Positions 25,860-34,217 of a DNA stretch of 64,000 nucleotides are shown in pieces. The DNA comes from Oscillospiraceae bacterium (lineage in GTDB: Bacteria > Bacillota > Clostridia > Oscillospirales > Ruminococcaceae). The stretch is taken from assembly GCA_900768125.1 (NCBI GenBank), contig CAAGBS010000014.1, positions 1-64,000 of the forward strand, in the 5' to 3' direction. Position 1 is the first letter of the stretch. Each line of letters starts with the position of its first letter. The notes below the pieces were generated by a model. It saw only the letters and a list, made by a program, of their open reading frames with translations, was not told the origin of the DNA and made no database searches. Made by a program: the position numbers and the translations under genes.

Positions 25860-25915
25860 TACGCTATAATTTATGATTTGTGCTTTTTCGAATTACAAAT
25901 ATTATAAAAAAGCAG

Positions 25916-25944
25916 TTGACAAAGGCGAGAAAATTGTGTAAAAT
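25916..25944 (+). promoter_or_regulatory. sigma-A promoter for the YnbB-like gene
   Basis: TTGACA (25916-25921) and TAAAAT (25939-25944), 17-bp spacing. Confidence 0.75.
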
Positions 25945-26003
25945 AAATATGTATGTGTTAATAGTACACCGGGCAGTCACCCGGGATTGAAAGGATAGAC
26001 AAA

Positions 26004-27269
26004 ATGGCATTCTTCGATTATTCACCGGAGCTTGTGGAAGCTGGAAAAAAGGCGATGGAGCTTTGCGCTCCGATGTTCGCCGAGTTCGACCGCATGGCGG
26101 AATACAACGGCGAGCGCGTGCTTAAAGCGTTCATCGACAACAAGATAAGCGATATCCATATGAAAGGCACCAACGGCTACGGCTACGGCGACGACGGCCG
26201 CGACAAGCTGGACGCAGTCTTCGCGCAGATACTCGGCGCCGAGGACGCGCTTGTGCGCCATAATTTCGTCAACGGCACCCACGCGATAACCACCGCGCTT
26301 TTCGGCATTCTCCGCCCGGGGGACGAACTGCTTTCCGTGACCGGCGACCCCTACGACACCATGCAAGGCGTTATCTCCGGCGAGGGGATAGGCTCTCTGA
26401 AAGACTTCGGCGTGAAGTTCGGCAAGGTGGAGCTTCTGCCGGACGGCACCCCTGACTACGACGGCATAAAGCGCCGCGCCGGGAACTGTAGAATGGCTTA
26501 TATCCAGCGTTCGCGCGGCTATTCGCTGAGACCGTCCATCAGTGTTGCGGTCATCGGGAAGATATGCGAAGCAGTCCGCAGCGTGAACCCTGACTGCGTT
26601 ATCTTCACCGACAACTGCTATGGCGAACTGGTCGAGGAAAAGGAGCCGGTCGCAGTCGGCGCCGACCTCATCGCAGGAAGCCTTATCAAGAACCTCGGCG
26701 GCGGCATAGCCGAGACCGGCGGCTACATCGCCGGCAGAGCGGACCTCGTGGAGCAGTGCGCATTCCGGCTGACCACCCCCGGCACAGGCAAGGAGGTCGG
26801 CGCGAGCCTGAATCAGCTTCGCGGAATGTACCTCGGTATCTTTCACGCGCCGGAAGCGGTTTGCGCGGCGCTGAAGACTGCGGCTTTCGCGGCGGCGCTC
26901 GCGGAAATTCTCGGATTCGAGGCATTCCCGAAGTACAGCGAGAAGCGCACCGACATCATCGAAGCGCTGAAGCTGGGCGGCGAGAAGCAGCTTATCGCGT
27001 TCTGCCGGGGCATTCAGGCAGGCTCCCCGGTGGACAGCTTCGCTTCACCCGAGCCGTGGGACATGCCGGGTTACGACAGCCAGGTCATCATGGCGGCGGG
27101 CGCTTTCACGATGGGCGCTTCCATCGAGCTTTCCGCGGACGCTCCGCTGCGCGAGCCGTTCGCCGTGTGGCTCCAGGGCGGGCTTACATTCCCGACCGGA
27201 AAGGCGGGCATAATGCACGCGGCGCAGTACATGCTGGATAAGGGTCTGGCGCATATCAGTAAGGTTTGA
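26004..27269 (+). CDS. YnbB-type PLP lyase (aluminium resistance / methionine gamma-lyase family)
   Basis: 421 residues of fold-type I PLP enzyme. Characteristic stretches are GYGYGDDGRDKLD, VRHNFVNGTHAI, YIQRSRGYSLRPS, FTDNCYGELVE and the PLP-lysine region GSLIKNLGGGIAETGGYI. The family is annotated from an aluminium-resistance phenotype and is related to cystathionine gamma-synthase and methionine gamma-lyase; its physiological reaction is not firmly known. A TTGACA-N17-TAAAAT promoter lies upstream. It is followed 21 bp later by yicC, and metA lies two genes on, which loosely fits sulfur amino-acid metabolism. Confidence 0.88.
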   Translation: MAFFDYSPELVEAGKKAMELCAPMFAEFDRMAEYNGERVLKAFIDNKISDIHMKGTNGYGYGDDGRDKLDAVFAQILGAEDALVRHNFVNGTHAITTALFGILRPGDELLSVTGDPYDTMQGVISGEGIGSLKDFGVKFGKVELLPDGTPDYDGIKRRAGNCRMAYIQRSRGYSLRPSISVAVIGKICEAVRSVNPDCVIFTDNCYGELVEEKEPVAVGADLIAGSLIKNLGGGIAETGGYIAGRADLVEQCAFRLTTPGTGKEVGASLNQLRGMYLGIFHAPEAVCAALKTAAFAAALAEILGFEAFPKYSEKRTDIIEALKLGGEKQLIAFCRGIQAGSPVDSFASPEPWDMPGYDSQVIMAAGAFTMGASIELSADAPLREPFAVWLQGGLTFPTGKAGIMHAAQYMLDKGLAHISKV

Positions 27270-27290
27270 ACAGGTCGAAAGGACAATAAC

Positions 27291-28169
27291 ATGATAAAGA
27301 GCATGACAGGCTTCGGCAGAGGTCATCAGGTACTTAACGGCAGGGATATCACCGTGGAGATACGCGCGGTGAATCACCGGTATTACGAGTTCAGCTCACG
27401 TCTTCCGCGCAGCCTTGGTTACATCGAGGAGAAGCTGAAAAGCCTTCTTCAGGGCAGGATAAGCCGCGGCAAGGTGGAAATATCCGTGCTGGTGAGCAAT
27501 GTTGAAGCAGCAGACGAGAAAATAACCATCAATAAGGAAATAGTAAAGGACTACGTTGAAGCGCTGCGCTCCGTTAAGGAGGAGTATTCGCTGAACGACG
27601 ACCTTTCGCTGTCCGATATCCTGCGTATCCCTGACGCATTCACCGTAGTAAAGACCGAGACTGACGAGGAACAGCTGTGGGCTGACGTGAAGTCGGTCGC
27701 CGAGGAAGCGCTGGAGCACTTCATCGCCATGCGTGAAGCCGAGGGCGAGCGCATGAAGCAGGATATAATGTCCAGGCTGGACAGGATAGAGGAGTGGGTC
27801 GGCATAGTCGAAACGCGCTCCCCGCAGGTGGTCGAGGACTACCGCAGGCGGCTCTACGATAAGATGTGTGAGGTGCTCAACTCCACGAATATAGACGAGA
27901 ACCGCATACTCATGGAAGCCGGGATTTTCTCCGAAAAGACCGCCGTTGACGAGGAAACGGTGCGCCTTCGCAGCCACATCGCACAGTTCCGCACTATGCT
28001 GGCTTCCGGCGAGCCTGTCGGCAGAAAGCTGGATTTTCTGGTGCAGGAGATGAACCGCGAGACCAACACCATAGGCTCCAAGGTGCAGGACATCGAGGTA
28101 ACGCGCATAGTCGTTGACCAGAAGAGCGAAATAGAAAAGATACGCGAGCAGATCCAGAACATCGAATAA
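27291..28169 (+). CDS. YicC/YloC family endoribonuclease-like protein
   Basis: 292 residues, full length. The N-terminus MIKSMTGFGRG is diagnostic, as are VEIRAVNHRYYE near residue 25 and the C-terminal block LDFLVQEMNRETNTIGSK with the metal-binding glutamate. YicC-family proteins are small endoribonucleases acting on structured RNA or small RNAs in characterised bacteria. AAAGGACA precedes the ATG. In many Clostridia the gene precedes gmk and rpoZ; here metA follows instead, from its own promoter. Confidence 0.93.
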   Translation: MIKSMTGFGRGHQVLNGRDITVEIRAVNHRYYEFSSRLPRSLGYIEEKLKSLLQGRISRGKVEISVLVSNVEAADEKITINKEIVKDYVEALRSVKEEYSLNDDLSLSDILRIPDAFTVVKTETDEEQLWADVKSVAEEALEHFIAMREAEGERMKQDIMSRLDRIEEWVGIVETRSPQVVEDYRRRLYDKMCEVLNSTNIDENRILMEAGIFSEKTAVDEETVRLRSHIAQFRTMLASGEPVGRKLDFLVQEMNRETNTIGSKVQDIEVTRIVVDQKSEIEKIREQIQNIE

Positions 28170-28232
28170 CGCAGACCCCGGGAGGCTCGGCTTTCCGGGG
28201 ATATCTGCATATTTCCGTCCATCGCGCAGCGC

Positions 28233-28261
28233 TTGACAAAAACGGCGCGTTGGGCTATAAT
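28233..28261 (+). promoter_or_regulatory. sigma-A promoter for metA
   Basis: TTGACA (28233-28238) and TATAAT (28256-28261), 17-bp spacing. The short leader leaves no room for a SAM riboswitch. Confidence 0.85.
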
Positions 28262-28303
28262 AGATACATATATTAAGAGAATCGCAATGGGAAAGGATTA
28301 AAA

Positions 28304-29221
28304 ATGCCAGTAAAAATAGCCGATGGACTGCCCGCGCAGTCGATACTTGAAAACGAGCATATATTCATCATGACGGAGCACCGCGCGCTCCATCAGGATA
28401 TTCGTCCGCTGAAGATAGGCATACTGAACCTCATGCCGACAAAGGTCGCAACTGAAACTCAGATACTCCGCAGCCTGTCCAACACACCGCTGCAGATAGA
28501 GGTAACGCTTGTCCAGACATCCACCTACACCAGCAAGAACACCTCAAGCGAACACCTGCTGAACTTCTACAAGACCTTCGATGAAATAAAGGACCTGAAT
28601 TTCGACGGCTTCATAATCACCGGCGCCCCCGTGGAGCACCTCCCGTTCGATGAGGTGGACTACTGGGACGAGATGTGCAGGATCATGGAGTGGACGAAGA
28701 CCCATGTGCATTCCACGTTCCATATCTGCTGGGCGGCTCAGGCGGCGCTGTACTACCACTACGGCATTCCGAAGTACCCGCTTCCCGAGAAGCTTTCCGG
28801 CGTGTTCAGGCACACGCTGCTCACCCCAAAGTCCAGACTGTTCCGCGGCTTCGACAGCGAGTTCTGGGCGCCGCATTCCCGCCACACCGAGGTGCGCCGC
28901 GAGGATATCGAGAAAGTCCCGCAGCTGAAAGTAATGGCGGTGTCGGACGAGGCGGGAGTGTACGCGGTCTGCAGCGAGGACAGCAGGCAGTTCTTCATAA
29001 CCGGGCATTCCGAGTATGATGTGGACACCCTGGCGCTGGAATACAAGCGCGACCTCGAAAAGGGACTTGACCCGAAGATTCCCGCGCACTATTTCCCGGA
29101 CGACGACCCCACGAAGCAGCCCGTGATGAAGTGGCGGGCGCACTCCACGCTCATCTACACCAACTGGCTGAACTATTTTGTTTACCAGACTACTCCGTTT
29201 GATATTTCTGAAAAAATATAG
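28304..29221 (+). CDS. metA: homoserine O-acyltransferase MetA
   Basis: 305 residues, full length. The glutamine-amidotransferase-like fold shows the nucleophile in HICWAAQAAL (Cys about 142) and the His-Glu pair in ITGHSEYD (about 235-237). LKIGILNLMPTKVATE is typical of the N-terminus. The enzyme acylates homoserine as the first committed step of methionine synthesis. In most Clostridia the donor is acetyl-CoA despite the succinyltransferase-family name. That depends on Glu versus Gly in the acyl pocket (FIITGAPVEHLPFDEV, Glu about 111), and Glu favours acetyl-CoA. It is monocistronic, with its own promoter. Confidence 0.93.
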   Translation: MPVKIADGLPAQSILENEHIFIMTEHRALHQDIRPLKIGILNLMPTKVATETQILRSLSNTPLQIEVTLVQTSTYTSKNTSSEHLLNFYKTFDEIKDLNFDGFIITGAPVEHLPFDEVDYWDEMCRIMEWTKTHVHSTFHICWAAQAALYYHYGIPKYPLPEKLSGVFRHTLLTPKSRLFRGFDSEFWAPHSRHTEVRREDIEKVPQLKVMAVSDEAGVYAVCSEDSRQFFITGHSEYDVDTLALEYKRDLEKGLDPKIPAHYFPDDDPTKQPVMKWRAHSTLIYTNWLNYFVYQTTPFDISEKI

Positions 29222-29230
29222 CAAAAACGG

Positions 29231-29259
29231 TTGCATTTATCTTCCGGTTATGATATAAT
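29231..29259 (+). promoter_or_regulatory. promoter for the proline-rich membrane protein
   Basis: TTGCAT (29231-29236) and TATAAT (29254-29259), 17-bp spacing. Confidence 0.7.
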
Positions 29260-29310
29260 TTGTATCAGGAACGGTATTAGTACCGAAAAACAACGAAACG
29301 AGGTATTGCT

Positions 29311-30162
29311 ATGTACGATCTTTACGCAGCGCTTAGCGGCGGTCTTATCGCCAATTTCCTTGTGCTACTGCTGGGACTTATCCTCTCTGTCGGAGGCGCT
29401 GTCCTGCTTTACTGGAAGGTGTTTTCCCCCAAGGTCAAGGACCCGAACGCAGGCAAATTCGCAAAGTACGCCAACGGTCAGCGTTTTCTTCCGCTGGCGG
29501 TGGTCAAGGTGGCTTATTACACGCTGGCGATGTTCCTGGTTTTTGTCGGAATTTCCAAGTGCATAACTACCATCGACGGCTTTGTTGCTATACTTGAATA
29601 TGCAGTCGTAGGCAATGTTGTTCTGCGCATTCTGTACGAGACTGTTCTCGCAGCAAGAAAGAACGCGGGTCTTGACACCGACAACAACACCGCCGAAGAA
29701 CCCAGGGAAAGCCAGGCTATGTTCGAGCCGAAGATCCCTGCTGTGCCTTATCAGCAGCCGCAGCAGACCGTACAGCCGCAGTTTCGGCCGCAGAGCCAGC
29801 CGATGAATTACTATCAGCCGGTTCAACCGGTACCCGCACCTCAGCCGGTACCCGCGCCCGCGCCTGTACCCCAGCCGGTACCTACGCCCGCGCCTGTACC
29901 TCAGCCGACACCCACGCCCGCGCCTGTACCCCAGCCGGCACCCACGCCCGCGCCCGTACCCCAGCCAGTATCTACTCCCGCGCCCGTACCCCAGCCGGTA
30001 CCTACTCCCGTGTCCGTACCTCAGCCGGCACCCGCACCCGCGACTGTACCTCAGCCCGGATCTGCACCGCAGGAAGCGGCGGAGATCCCCTGCCCGCACT
30101 GCGCGAAGCTTCTGAAAGTCGGAGCAAGATTCTGCCCCTACTGCGGGAAGCCCATCGCCTGA
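29311..30162 (+). CDS. membrane protein with Pro-rich repeats and C-terminal zinc ribbon
   Basis: 283 residues. Two or three hydrophobic segments (about 10-33, 62-80, 88-108) are followed by a soluble linker. An imperfect 11-residue repeat, PTPAPVPQPVP-like, runs from about 172 to 250. The protein ends in a compact zinc ribbon, CPHCAKLL...CPYCGKPIA. Such ribbon plus membrane-anchor proteins are common hypotheticals in Ruminococcus-like genomes; the function is unknown. The zinc ribbon implies that the C-terminus is cytoplasmic. The repeat DNA is a likely site of length variation. Confidence 0.75.
   Translation: MYDLYAALSGGLIANFLVLLLGLILSVGGAVLLYWKVFSPKVKDPNAGKFAKYANGQRFLPLAVVKVAYYTLAMFLVFVGISKCITTIDGFVAILEYAVVGNVVLRILYETVLAARKNAGLDTDNNTAEEPRESQAMFEPKIPAVPYQQPQQTVQPQFRPQSQPMNYYQPVQPVPAPQPVPAPAPVPQPVPTPAPVPQPTPTPAPVPQPAPTPAPVPQPVSTPAPVPQPVPTPVSVPQPAPAPATVPQPGSAPQEAAEIPCPHCAKLLKVGARFCPYCGKPIA
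29822..30060 (+). repeat. tandem repeat encoding PVPQPVPTPA-type units
   Basis: A 33-bp imperfect unit (CCCGCGCCTGTACCCCAGCC plus variants) is repeated about seven times within the 29.3-kb gene. Synonymous differences between units show it is not a very recent expansion. Confidence 0.8.
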
Positions 30163-30182
30163 GAACTACTACATATATACTT

Positions 30183-30205
30183 CGGGGCTGTGATACTCAG
30201 CCCCG
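30183..30205 (+). terminator. weak hairpin after the zinc-ribbon gene
   Basis: Stem CGGGGCT/AGCCCCG with a 9-nt loop. The T-tract that follows is poor (ATATCATTT), so termination may be partial. Confidence 0.4.
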
Positions 30206-30228
30206 ATATCATTTCCAGGAGTTAAAGC

Positions 30229-31203
30229 ATGACCGAGATAACAGTAAACAAAAACGACGCCGGACAGCGCGCTGACCGGTTCCTGAGCAAGGCATACCCG
30301 AACCTGTCGCTTCCGCTTATCTGCAAGCTGATGAGGAAGAAGCGCATAAAGCTGAACGGCGCGAAAACTGAACCAAATGTCAAGCTAAACGAGGGCGATG
30401 TGTTCCGCTTTTACCTCAGCGATGAACTTCTTGACACCGGCGGCAGGGAAAAGACCGCCGATTTCCGGGACGTGCCGCCCGACATCGACATCATATACGA
30501 AGACGAAAATATCCTGCTGTGCGACAAGCCGGTGGGAATGGTGGTACACGAGGACAACGACAACACCTCCGACACGCTGATAAACCGCATTAAATGCTAC
30601 CTCTGGAAGCAGGGCGAATACGACCCGGACAGCGAAAAGAGCTTTGTTCCGGCGCTGTGCAACCGCATCGACCGCAACACCGGGGGAATAGTCATCGCGG
30701 CGAAGAACGCGGAATCCCTCCGGGTGCTCAACCAGAAGGTGCGCGACAGGGAGCTTGTGAAGCTGTACCTCTGCGTGGTGCAGGGGACGCTCCCGAAGCG
30801 CGCGGATACGCTCACCGCCTACCTCGAGAAGCTACCGGACGAGAACCGCGTGATAGTCACCGACAGGAAAACGCCGCAGAACCGCACTATACTCACAAAA
30901 TACCGCGTGCTCGAACAGCGCGGGGAGCAGTCCCTGCTGGAGGTGGACCTGCTCACCGGGCGCACTCACCAGATACGCGCGCATTTTGCGCATATAGGTC
31001 ACCAGCTGCTCGGGGACGGGAAGTATGGCAGCAACAAAATCAACAAAGCGCTCGGCTACGACGTTCAGGCGCTGTATTCCTACAAGCTGCGCTTCGAATT
31101 CACCACCCCGGCGGACTGCCTGCAGTATCTCGACCACAGGGAATTTTCCGTTGCAGACCCGCGGAAGATATGGTTCGTGAAGAAGTTCCACGGCGATGAA
31201 TGA
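30229..31203 (+). CDS. RluA-family pseudouridine synthase
   Basis: 324 residues. An N-terminal S4 RNA-binding domain (about 10-70, KLMRKKRIKLNGAKTEPN) is followed by the RluA catalytic domain. The catalytic aspartate lies in NRIDRNTGGIVIAAK, a variant of the usual RLD motif. LLTGRTHQIRAHFAHIGHQL supplies the second family motif. It isomerises uridines in rRNA or tRNA; the exact site, RluC/D-like or other, cannot be told from this. CAGGAG lies 8-9 bases before the ATG. Confidence 0.92.
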   Translation: MTEITVNKNDAGQRADRFLSKAYPNLSLPLICKLMRKKRIKLNGAKTEPNVKLNEGDVFRFYLSDELLDTGGREKTADFRDVPPDIDIIYEDENILLCDKPVGMVVHEDNDNTSDTLINRIKCYLWKQGEYDPDSEKSFVPALCNRIDRNTGGIVIAAKNAESLRVLNQKVRDRELVKLYLCVVQGTLPKRADTLTAYLEKLPDENRVIVTDRKTPQNRTILTKYRVLEQRGEQSLLEVDLLTGRTHQIRAHFAHIGHQLLGDGKYGSNKINKALGYDVQALYSYKLRFEFTTPADCLQYLDHREFSVADPRKIWFVKKFHGDE

Positions 31204-31280
31204 GTGCTGATTTCGGCGAAATGCACAAAAAAATGCGGCTTTTTTTTAAGAAAGTCTGCAATTAATTTTCCGCAAACATC

Positions 31281-31309
31281 TTGATAAAATCAGGGATTTT
31301 TAGTATAAT
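31281..31309 (+). promoter_or_regulatory. sigma-A promoter for gapA
   Basis: TTGATA (31281-31286) and TATAAT (31304-31309), 17-bp spacing, with A/T-rich sequence upstream that could act as an UP element. Confidence 0.8.
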
Positions 31310-31392
31310 AAATATGTAATGATATACCCAATGGGTGTGTCTGCTGCTTCGCCAGTCGGAGCAAATAATTATTTCTCAGGAGGAATATTCCA

Positions 31393-32433
31393 ATGGCAGA
31401 TGTTAAAGTTGCAATTAACGGCTTTGGCCGTATCGGACGCCTTGCGTTCAGACAGATGTTCGGTGCTAAGGGCTACGATGTAGTAGCTATCAACGACCTG
31501 ACCAAGCCCTCTATGCTTGCTCAGCTCCTTAAGTACGATACCGCTCAGGGCGGCTACTGCGGCAAGATCGGTGAGAACCTTCACACCGTTACCGCTGATG
31601 ATGAGAAGGGTACCATCACTGTTGACGGCAAGACCCTGACCATCTACGCTGAGAAGGACGCTAAGGATCTTCCTTGGGGCAAGATCGGCGTTGACGTTGT
31701 TCTCGAGTGCACCGGTTTCTACTGCTCTAAGGACAAGTCCCAGGCTCACATCGACGCTGGCGCTAAGAAGGTAGTTATCTCTGCTCCTGCAGGCAACGAC
31801 CTCAAGACCATCGTTTTCTCCGTTAACGAGAAGACCCTGTCCGCTGAAGACAAGATCATTTCTGCTGCTTCCTGCACCACCAACTGCCTCGCTCCTATGG
31901 CTAAGGCACTGAACGATTATGCTCCTATCCAGTCCGGTATCATGAGCACTATCCACGCTTACACCGGCGACCAGATGATCCTCGATGGTCCTCACAGAAA
32001 GGGCGACCTCAGAAGAGCAAGAGCTGGCGCAGCTAACATCGTTCCGAACTCCACCGGTGCTGCTAAGGCAATCGGTCTGGTTATCCCTGAGCTGAACGGC
32101 AAGCTCATCGGTTCTGCTCAGCGTGTTCCTGTTCCCACAGGTTCCACCACTATCCTTACCGCTGTTGTTAAGGGCGCAGACGTTACCAAGGAAGGCATCA
32201 ACGCTGCAATGAAGGCTGCTGCTTCCGAGTCCTTCGGCTACAACGAGGATCAGATCGTTTCTTCCGATGTTATCGGCATGAGATTCGGCTCCCTGTTCGA
32301 TGCTACTCAGACAATGGTAGCTAAGATCGCTGACGATCTCTATGAGGTTCAGGTTGTTTCCTGGTATGACAACGAGAACTCCTACACCTCTCAGATGGTA
32401 AGAACCATCAAGTACTTCGCAGAGCTCAAGTAA
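31393..32433 (+). CDS. gapA: glyceraldehyde-3-phosphate dehydrogenase, type I
   Basis: 346 residues. The Rossmann N-terminus is VAINGFGRIGRLAFRQ, the catalytic cysteine lies in SAASCTTNCLAP, and the C-terminus has WYDNENSYTSQMVRT. It catalyses the NAD-dependent oxidative phosphorylation step of glycolysis. Codon use differs sharply from its neighbours, with many T-ending codons such as GCT, GTT and ATC/ATT mixtures, as expected for a very highly expressed gene. CAGGAGG precedes the start, and a strong terminator follows at once, so it is a single-gene unit. Confidence 0.97.
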   Translation: MADVKVAINGFGRIGRLAFRQMFGAKGYDVVAINDLTKPSMLAQLLKYDTAQGGYCGKIGENLHTVTADDEKGTITVDGKTLTIYAEKDAKDLPWGKIGVDVVLECTGFYCSKDKSQAHIDAGAKKVVISAPAGNDLKTIVFSVNEKTLSAEDKIISAASCTTNCLAPMAKALNDYAPIQSGIMSTIHAYTGDQMILDGPHRKGDLRRARAGAANIVPNSTGAAKAIGLVIPELNGKLIGSAQRVPVPTGSTTILTAVVKGADVTKEGINAAMKAAASESFGYNEDQIVSSDVIGMRFGSLFDATQTMVAKIADDLYEVQVVSWYDNENSYTSQMVRTIKYFAELK

Positions 32434-32456
32434 TTGTAACTCACAAAGTGCATATG

Positions 32457-32486
32457 CTCCCCTCGGTCAGCCGGGGGGAGTTTTTT
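32457..32486 (+). terminator. gapA terminator
   Basis: Stem CTCCCCTCGG/CCGGGGGGAG followed by TTTTTT. Confidence 0.9.
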
Positions 32487-32542
32487 ATGTCCCGATAAGA
32501 AGAACTTTGTTGTCAATTCTGAAGATCAACGTGGAAAAGTGG

Positions 32543-32576
32543 AAAAAAATTCCCCCGCAGTACTACTGCGGGGGAA
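32543..32576 (-). terminator. terminator of the solute-binding protein genes
   Basis: On the minus strand, stem TTCCCCCGCAG/CTGCGGGGGAA is followed by a run of seven T. Confidence 0.9.
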
Positions 32577-32598
32577 AACTGTAGTTACTTTTAAACTA

Positions 32599-34122
32599 TC
32601 ATGCGAGCGAGTACTCAGCAACGATAGCGTCTGCTATCGGGGAAAATTCAGCGGAAGTCTGAGTCCAGGAAGCACCGTTCTCTACAACGTCCATAACAAC
32701 GGTTGCAAGCTGGTTCTGGAAGTCAGTTGTGAAGCCGTAAGCGTCCTCAGTGATGAACTGGAAGTTTGCGGGGTCGCACATCTCTCTCCAGAGGTCATAC
32801 TCCTGCTCACCCCATGTGATCTGCCACTTTTCCTTGCCTACGTTGCTGCCCTTTTCGAAGTAGATCTTCTCAGGCTGGCAGTGATCCTTCTTTACCTGCG
32901 CCTGGATAACCGGGTCAACATCGTACGCTCTGTTGAGGTTGATGAACTCGATAGCGCCGTCTATGTTCTTAGCACCCTTGGGAACGAGGTAGCCGAAGGT
33001 GTCGTAGCCCTGGTAGTAAGCGTCAGCCTGTGAATCTCTCGGGAACGGAACAAATGCGAAATCAGAAACGGTATCGAAGATGTCGTTGTCAACGCCCTTG
33101 GGGTTCTGGAGCTGCTCTGTAGCTGCGATGTAGGTCCACTCAGGCTCCATGCAGAGGAACAGGAGTCTGTCGCACTCAGTTGCGAATGTCTGCGGAGAAA
33201 CCCAGTCGCCAAGCTGCTTAGCGTAGGAAACGCCGTCGCGGCAGAGCGTCTCGATGAACTGCATTGCTCTTGTTACGTTCGGGTTACCGAGGTTGTTTGT
33301 GATAACGCCGGTGGGCTGTGTATCAATGAGGGAAGTACCGGTGGTGAGGATAAATGCGTCAACTGTTGTATCGGTAGCGTAGAAGCCGATGTTGTCATCG
33401 TCCTTGTCGCAGAACTGGGTCATTATGTCACGCCAAGCGTCCCATGTCCACTCTCCGTTCTTGTACAGCTCGTAGGGGTCGGGGAGGTCGTTCTCCTCGA
33501 TGGTCTTCTTGCTGTAGTTGAGCGCGAAGGAAGTGGTGATACGGTGCGGATAGTAATAGTGCTTGCCGTCCCAGGAGTAGGACTCAGCAACGTCTTTCAT
33601 CTCGCTCCACAGTGGAGAGTCGATGTCGATCTTGCCGTCCAGCGGTTCAAACAGGTTCTTGGAAACATTGCCCGGGTAGAGCATCGCGGACTTCTCAACG
33701 ATGTCGGGGGAGTCGTCAGCGGCGATCTGGTTGGACAGCTTCTCAAAGAAAGCGGAGCCGGAGGGTGTGCTGGTGTACTCGATCTTGCCGCCGAACAGGT
33801 CGGACTGGAAGATGAGGCACTGCTCTGTGCCCTTCTGGTCAGCAGTGATATCATAATAACCGAGGTACTTCAGCGTGCCTGCATTGCCGGAGGGCTGATA
33901 CAGGGAGGTGTCGAACTCCTTGGTGTCCTTGTCGGTTAGGTCGAGTGCGTCGTTGGGGTCGGTCGTGGTGGAAGCGGAAGTAGTGGTGGTAACTGCTGCG
34001 GGCGCCGCAACTGAGTTGCTTCCGGAGGTGCCGGAAGTGGGGGTCTCATCATCACATGCAGTAAGACCAGCGACCATAGCCGCTGCCATTCCACAGGCGA
34101 GGAGTCTTTTTGCTGTATTCAT
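32599..34122 (-). CDS. extracellular solute-binding lipoprotein (second of pair)
   Basis: 507 residues. The lipoprotein signal has lipobox GLTAC (Cys about 23) and a Thr/Ser-rich linker (about 26-55). It is closely related along its length to the protein encoded upstream: NKHYYYPHR versus GKHYYYPHR, FVPFPRD and YDTFGYLVPKGAKNIDGAIEFINLNR in both. The overall pattern is a family-1-like sugar or oligosaccharide-binding protein. No permease or ATPase gene lies nearby, so transporter components must be elsewhere or the proteins serve as sensors. AGGAGG precedes its start. Confidence 0.82.
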   Translation of the reverse strand: MNTAKRLLACGMAAAMVAGLTACDDETPTSGTSGSNSVAAPAAVTTTTSASTTTDPNDALDLTDKDTKEFDTSLYQPSGNAGTLKYLGYYDITADQKGTEQCLIFQSDLFGGKIEYTSTPSGSAFFEKLSNQIAADDSPDIVEKSAMLYPGNVSKNLFEPLDGKIDIDSPLWSEMKDVAESYSWDGKHYYYPHRITTSFALNYSKKTIEENDLPDPYELYKNGEWTWDAWRDIMTQFCDKDDDNIGFYATDTTVDAFILTTGTSLIDTQPTGVITNNLGNPNVTRAMQFIETLCRDGVSYAKQLGDWVSPQTFATECDRLLFLCMEPEWTYIAATEQLQNPKGVDNDIFDTVSDFAFVPFPRDSQADAYYQGYDTFGYLVPKGAKNIDGAIEFINLNRAYDVDPVIQAQVKKDHCQPEKIYFEKGSNVGKEKWQITWGEQEYDLWREMCDPANFQFITEDAYGFTTDFQNQLATVVMDVVENGASWTQTSAEFSPIADAIVAEYSLA

Positions 34123-34217
34123 TTTTTGGTTCCTCCTTAATGAAATCGAAATGAATATTTCCTTAGAACGCGGGGCGTTCCGAGGGGGTATAATATCCGG
34201 AAAACCGGAGTATTAGC

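Noticed and set aside
28170..28303. SAM riboswitch before metA
   Set aside because: The stretch between promoter and start is about 35 nt, too short. The inverted repeat at 28175-28206 lies upstream of the promoter.
29822..30060. CRISPR-like array
   Set aside because: The periodic DNA is an in-frame proline-rich coding repeat without unique spacers. No other direct-repeat array with regular spacers was seen.
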